From contig SBBU01000318.1 in NCBI GenBank assembly GCA_005239585.1, forward strand, positions 1 through 7,772: a DNA stretch of 7,772 bases, given 5' to 3'. Position 1 is the first letter of the stretch. Every line of letters begins with the position of its first letter. The DNA is from Planctomycetaceae bacterium. GTDB taxonomy: Bacteria > Planctomycetota > MHYJ01 > SBBU01. Below, one piece after another: positions 6,828-7,772 of this stretch. The position numbers and the translations under genes were made by a program. The notes under the pieces were generated by a model. The model did not search any database and was not told the origin of the DNA. It saw only the letters and a program-made list of their open reading frames with translations.

Positions 6828-7772
6828 ATGACAGGTTCCGAAAAATCACCCGCCTCCTCAACCAAGTCTCACCGCTTGCGGCGGGCCGCCCTCCGGGCGA
6901 GCTTCCCGCCCTCAGGCGAGGCTCGCTCGCCAACGGCGAGCGGCGCCCCTCGGGGGCGAGGAGGAATAGCGGGTGCTACGCCGGGTGACGTGTCTAGGGA
7001 AGCCCTGCCTCTTGAGGCGAGGAGGACGTCACTTGTAATAGTAGAATCTCCAGCCAAGGCCAGGACAATAACCAAAATACTAGGGAATGAGTACACAGTC
7101 CGTGCATCACTCGGGCACGTTCGAGACCTCCCAAAAAGAAAGCTCGGAATCGATCTCGAAAATGGATTTCAGCCTGAATACAAAATTCTAAGCAACAGGA
7201 AGGATGTGCTCAAAGAGTTAAAAGAGCTAGTCTCTCAAGTCAAAGACATTTATCTTGCCTCAGACCCGGATCGGGAAGGAGAAGCAATCGCTTTTCACCT
7301 CCTCAATGCACTCAAAATACCAGCCGAAAAGGCAAAACGTGTCACATTCCACGAGATTACCAGAGACGAAGTGCTGAAATCCTTCAAGACTCCCGGCAAC
7401 ATCTCAATGGATCTTGTAAACAGCCAACAGGCAAGGCGAATCATAGATCGAATTGTTGGTTATAAAATAAGTCCGCTGCTCTGGGAAAAGATTGCCAAAA
7501 GAACCAGCGCCGGGCGTGTTCAGTCCGTTGCTCTAAAACTTGTTGTTGAAAGGGAGCGAGAGATAAAGTCGTTTAACCCCGAAGAATACTGGGAAATAAA
7601 GGCAAAACTCATAAAAGACAAACAAAAATTCGAGGCATTGCTTATTGAAATAGATGGCAAGAAATCCGAGATCAAAAACCAGAAGCAAGCAGAGGAAATC
7701 GTGAATTCTTTGAAAGGAAAACCTTTCAAAGTTTCAGCAGTTGAAAAAAAATCGAGGCGTGACAAGCCATAT
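6828..7772 (+). CDS. topA: DNA topoisomerase I, N-terminal part with in-frame insert (cut by right edge)
   Basis: This is type IA DNA topoisomerase, which relaxes negative supercoils by cutting one strand. The frame is open from ATG 6828 to the edge (315 codons). The Toprim domain starts with LVIVESPAKA (69-78, catalytic-site E73) and carries the metal-binding DPDREGE motif with D146, D148 and E150. QQARRIIDRIVGYKISPLLW and the TSAGRVQSVAL motif follow. The active-site tyrosine and any C-terminal zinc fingers lie beyond the window. Residues 8-67 are a Pro/Ala/Arg/Gly/Ser-rich, probably disordered segment encoded by a GC-rich palindromic insert. Without it the protein reads MTGSEKSLVIVESPAKA, an ordinary TopA start, which is the main argument for ATG 6828. 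GTG 6990 inside the insert is the only other plausible start and has no ribosome-binding site. Confidence 0.92.
   Translation, partial: MTGSEKSPASSTKSHRLRRAALRASFPPSGEARSPTASGAPRGRGGIAGATPGDVSREALPLEARRTSLVIVESPAKARTITKILGNEYTVRASLGHVRDLPKRKLGIDLENGFQPEYKILSNRKDVLKELKELVSQVKDIYLASDPDREGEAIAFHLLNALKIPAEKAKRVTFHEITRDEVLKSFKTPGNISMDLVNSQQARRIIDRIVGYKISPLLWEKIAKRTSAGRVQSVALKLVVEREREIKSFNPEEYWEIKAKLIKDKQKFEALLIEIDGKKSEIKNQKQAEEIVNSLKGKPFKVSAVEKKSRRDKPY
6846..7028 (+). repeat. GC-rich palindromic element inserted in frame into topA
   Basis: This 183-bp segment is 72% G+C (132 of 183 counted) in an otherwise AT-leaning region. It is bounded by TCAC at 6846-6849 and again at 7029-7032. An outer stem pairs 6847-6859 with 6958-6963 plus 6969-6975 (13 pairs, 5-nt bulge). 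Inside are mini-hairpins at 6872-6881, 6888-6898, 6908-6917, 6924-6942 (8 perfect pairs, AAC loop) and 6945-6957. A second stem-loop pairs GTGACGT (6985-6991) with ACGTCAC (7026-7032) around a hairpin at 7007-7018. Most mini-hairpins end in GCGAG, and GGCGAGGAGGA occurs twice (6955-6965, 7016-7026). It encodes no protein of its own. A dispersed palindromic repeat mobilised in trans is the best reading, with TCAC as a possible target duplication. Confidence 0.7.

Noticed and set aside
6846..7028. Riboswitch, terminator or ordinary structured 5' leader
   Set aside because: No T-tract follows any stem, the segment is an exact multiple of three within an open frame, and the topA start codon and promoter lie upstream of it.
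6869..7096. Minus-strand open frame of 75 codons across the GC-rich insert
   Set aside because: It is an open reading by-product of the stop-poor GC-rich insert, antisense to topA, with no ribosome-binding site.
6990..7772. GTG at 6990 as the topA start, making the insert untranslated leader
   Set aside because: No Shine-Dalgarno sequence lies at suitable distance, the start would still be inside the insert, and ATG 6828 gives the family-like MTGSEKS prefix next to a good promoter.
1..7772. CRISPR array, tRNA, rRNA or transposase gene
   Set aside because: No regularly spaced repeats, cloverleaf with a CCA-type acceptor, rRNA-like sequence or transposase motifs were seen on either strand.

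Overview
The window is a compact stretch of bacterial chromosome with moderate-to-low GC, interrupted by one sharply GC-rich patch. It carries seven protein genes, two of them cut by the window edges. Signal peptides, a lipoprotein and a secreted alpha/alpha-toroid protein paired with a HEAT-repeat protein suggest a diderm bacterium. The toroid/HEAT pairing resembles what is seen in Planctomycetota and related candidate phyla, but this placement is a weak inference. No rRNA, tRNA, CRISPR array or transposase gene is visible.

Left part, minus strand: an extended-SDR NAD-dependent epimerase/dehydratase gene (609-1586) is followed with no gap (TAA then ATG) by xseA, the exonuclease VII large subunit, which runs off the left edge. 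A 98-bp divergent spacer separates them from a plus-strand pair: a secreted terpene-cyclase-like alpha/alpha-toroid protein (1685-2827) and a 687-residue HEAT-repeat protein (2824-4887), overlapping by ATGA. After 30 bp comes a cytosolic cobalamin-binding-type protein of the BtuF family without a signal peptide (4918-5832). It converges tail to tail, with a 4-bp overlap, on a minus-strand four-helix membrane protein that starts with TTG (5829-6218).

Right part: a Cys-rich YHS/TRASH-type putative lipoprotein (6378-6713, minus) is divergent from topA (DNA topoisomerase I), which starts at 6828 and runs off the right edge. The 114-bp spacer holds recognisable promoters in both directions and a short palindrome between them.

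The most notable feature is a 183-bp, 72% GC, strongly hairpin-forming insert (6846-7028) inside codons 7-67 of topA. It is exactly 61 codons long, has no in-frame stop, and is bounded by TCAC on both sides. Removing it restores an ordinary TopA N-terminus (MTGSEKS-LVIVESPAKA). It looks like a palindromic mobile repeat inserted in frame into an essential gene, similar in behaviour to Rickettsia palindromic elements but with no sequence relationship claimed.

A second pattern is that three plus-strand genes (toroid, BtuF-like, topA) have a TATAAT/TATAAA hexamer only 6-9 nt before their ATG and no Shine-Dalgarno sequence, which suggests leaderless transcripts. xseA and the lipoprotein gene have clear Shine-Dalgarno sites.
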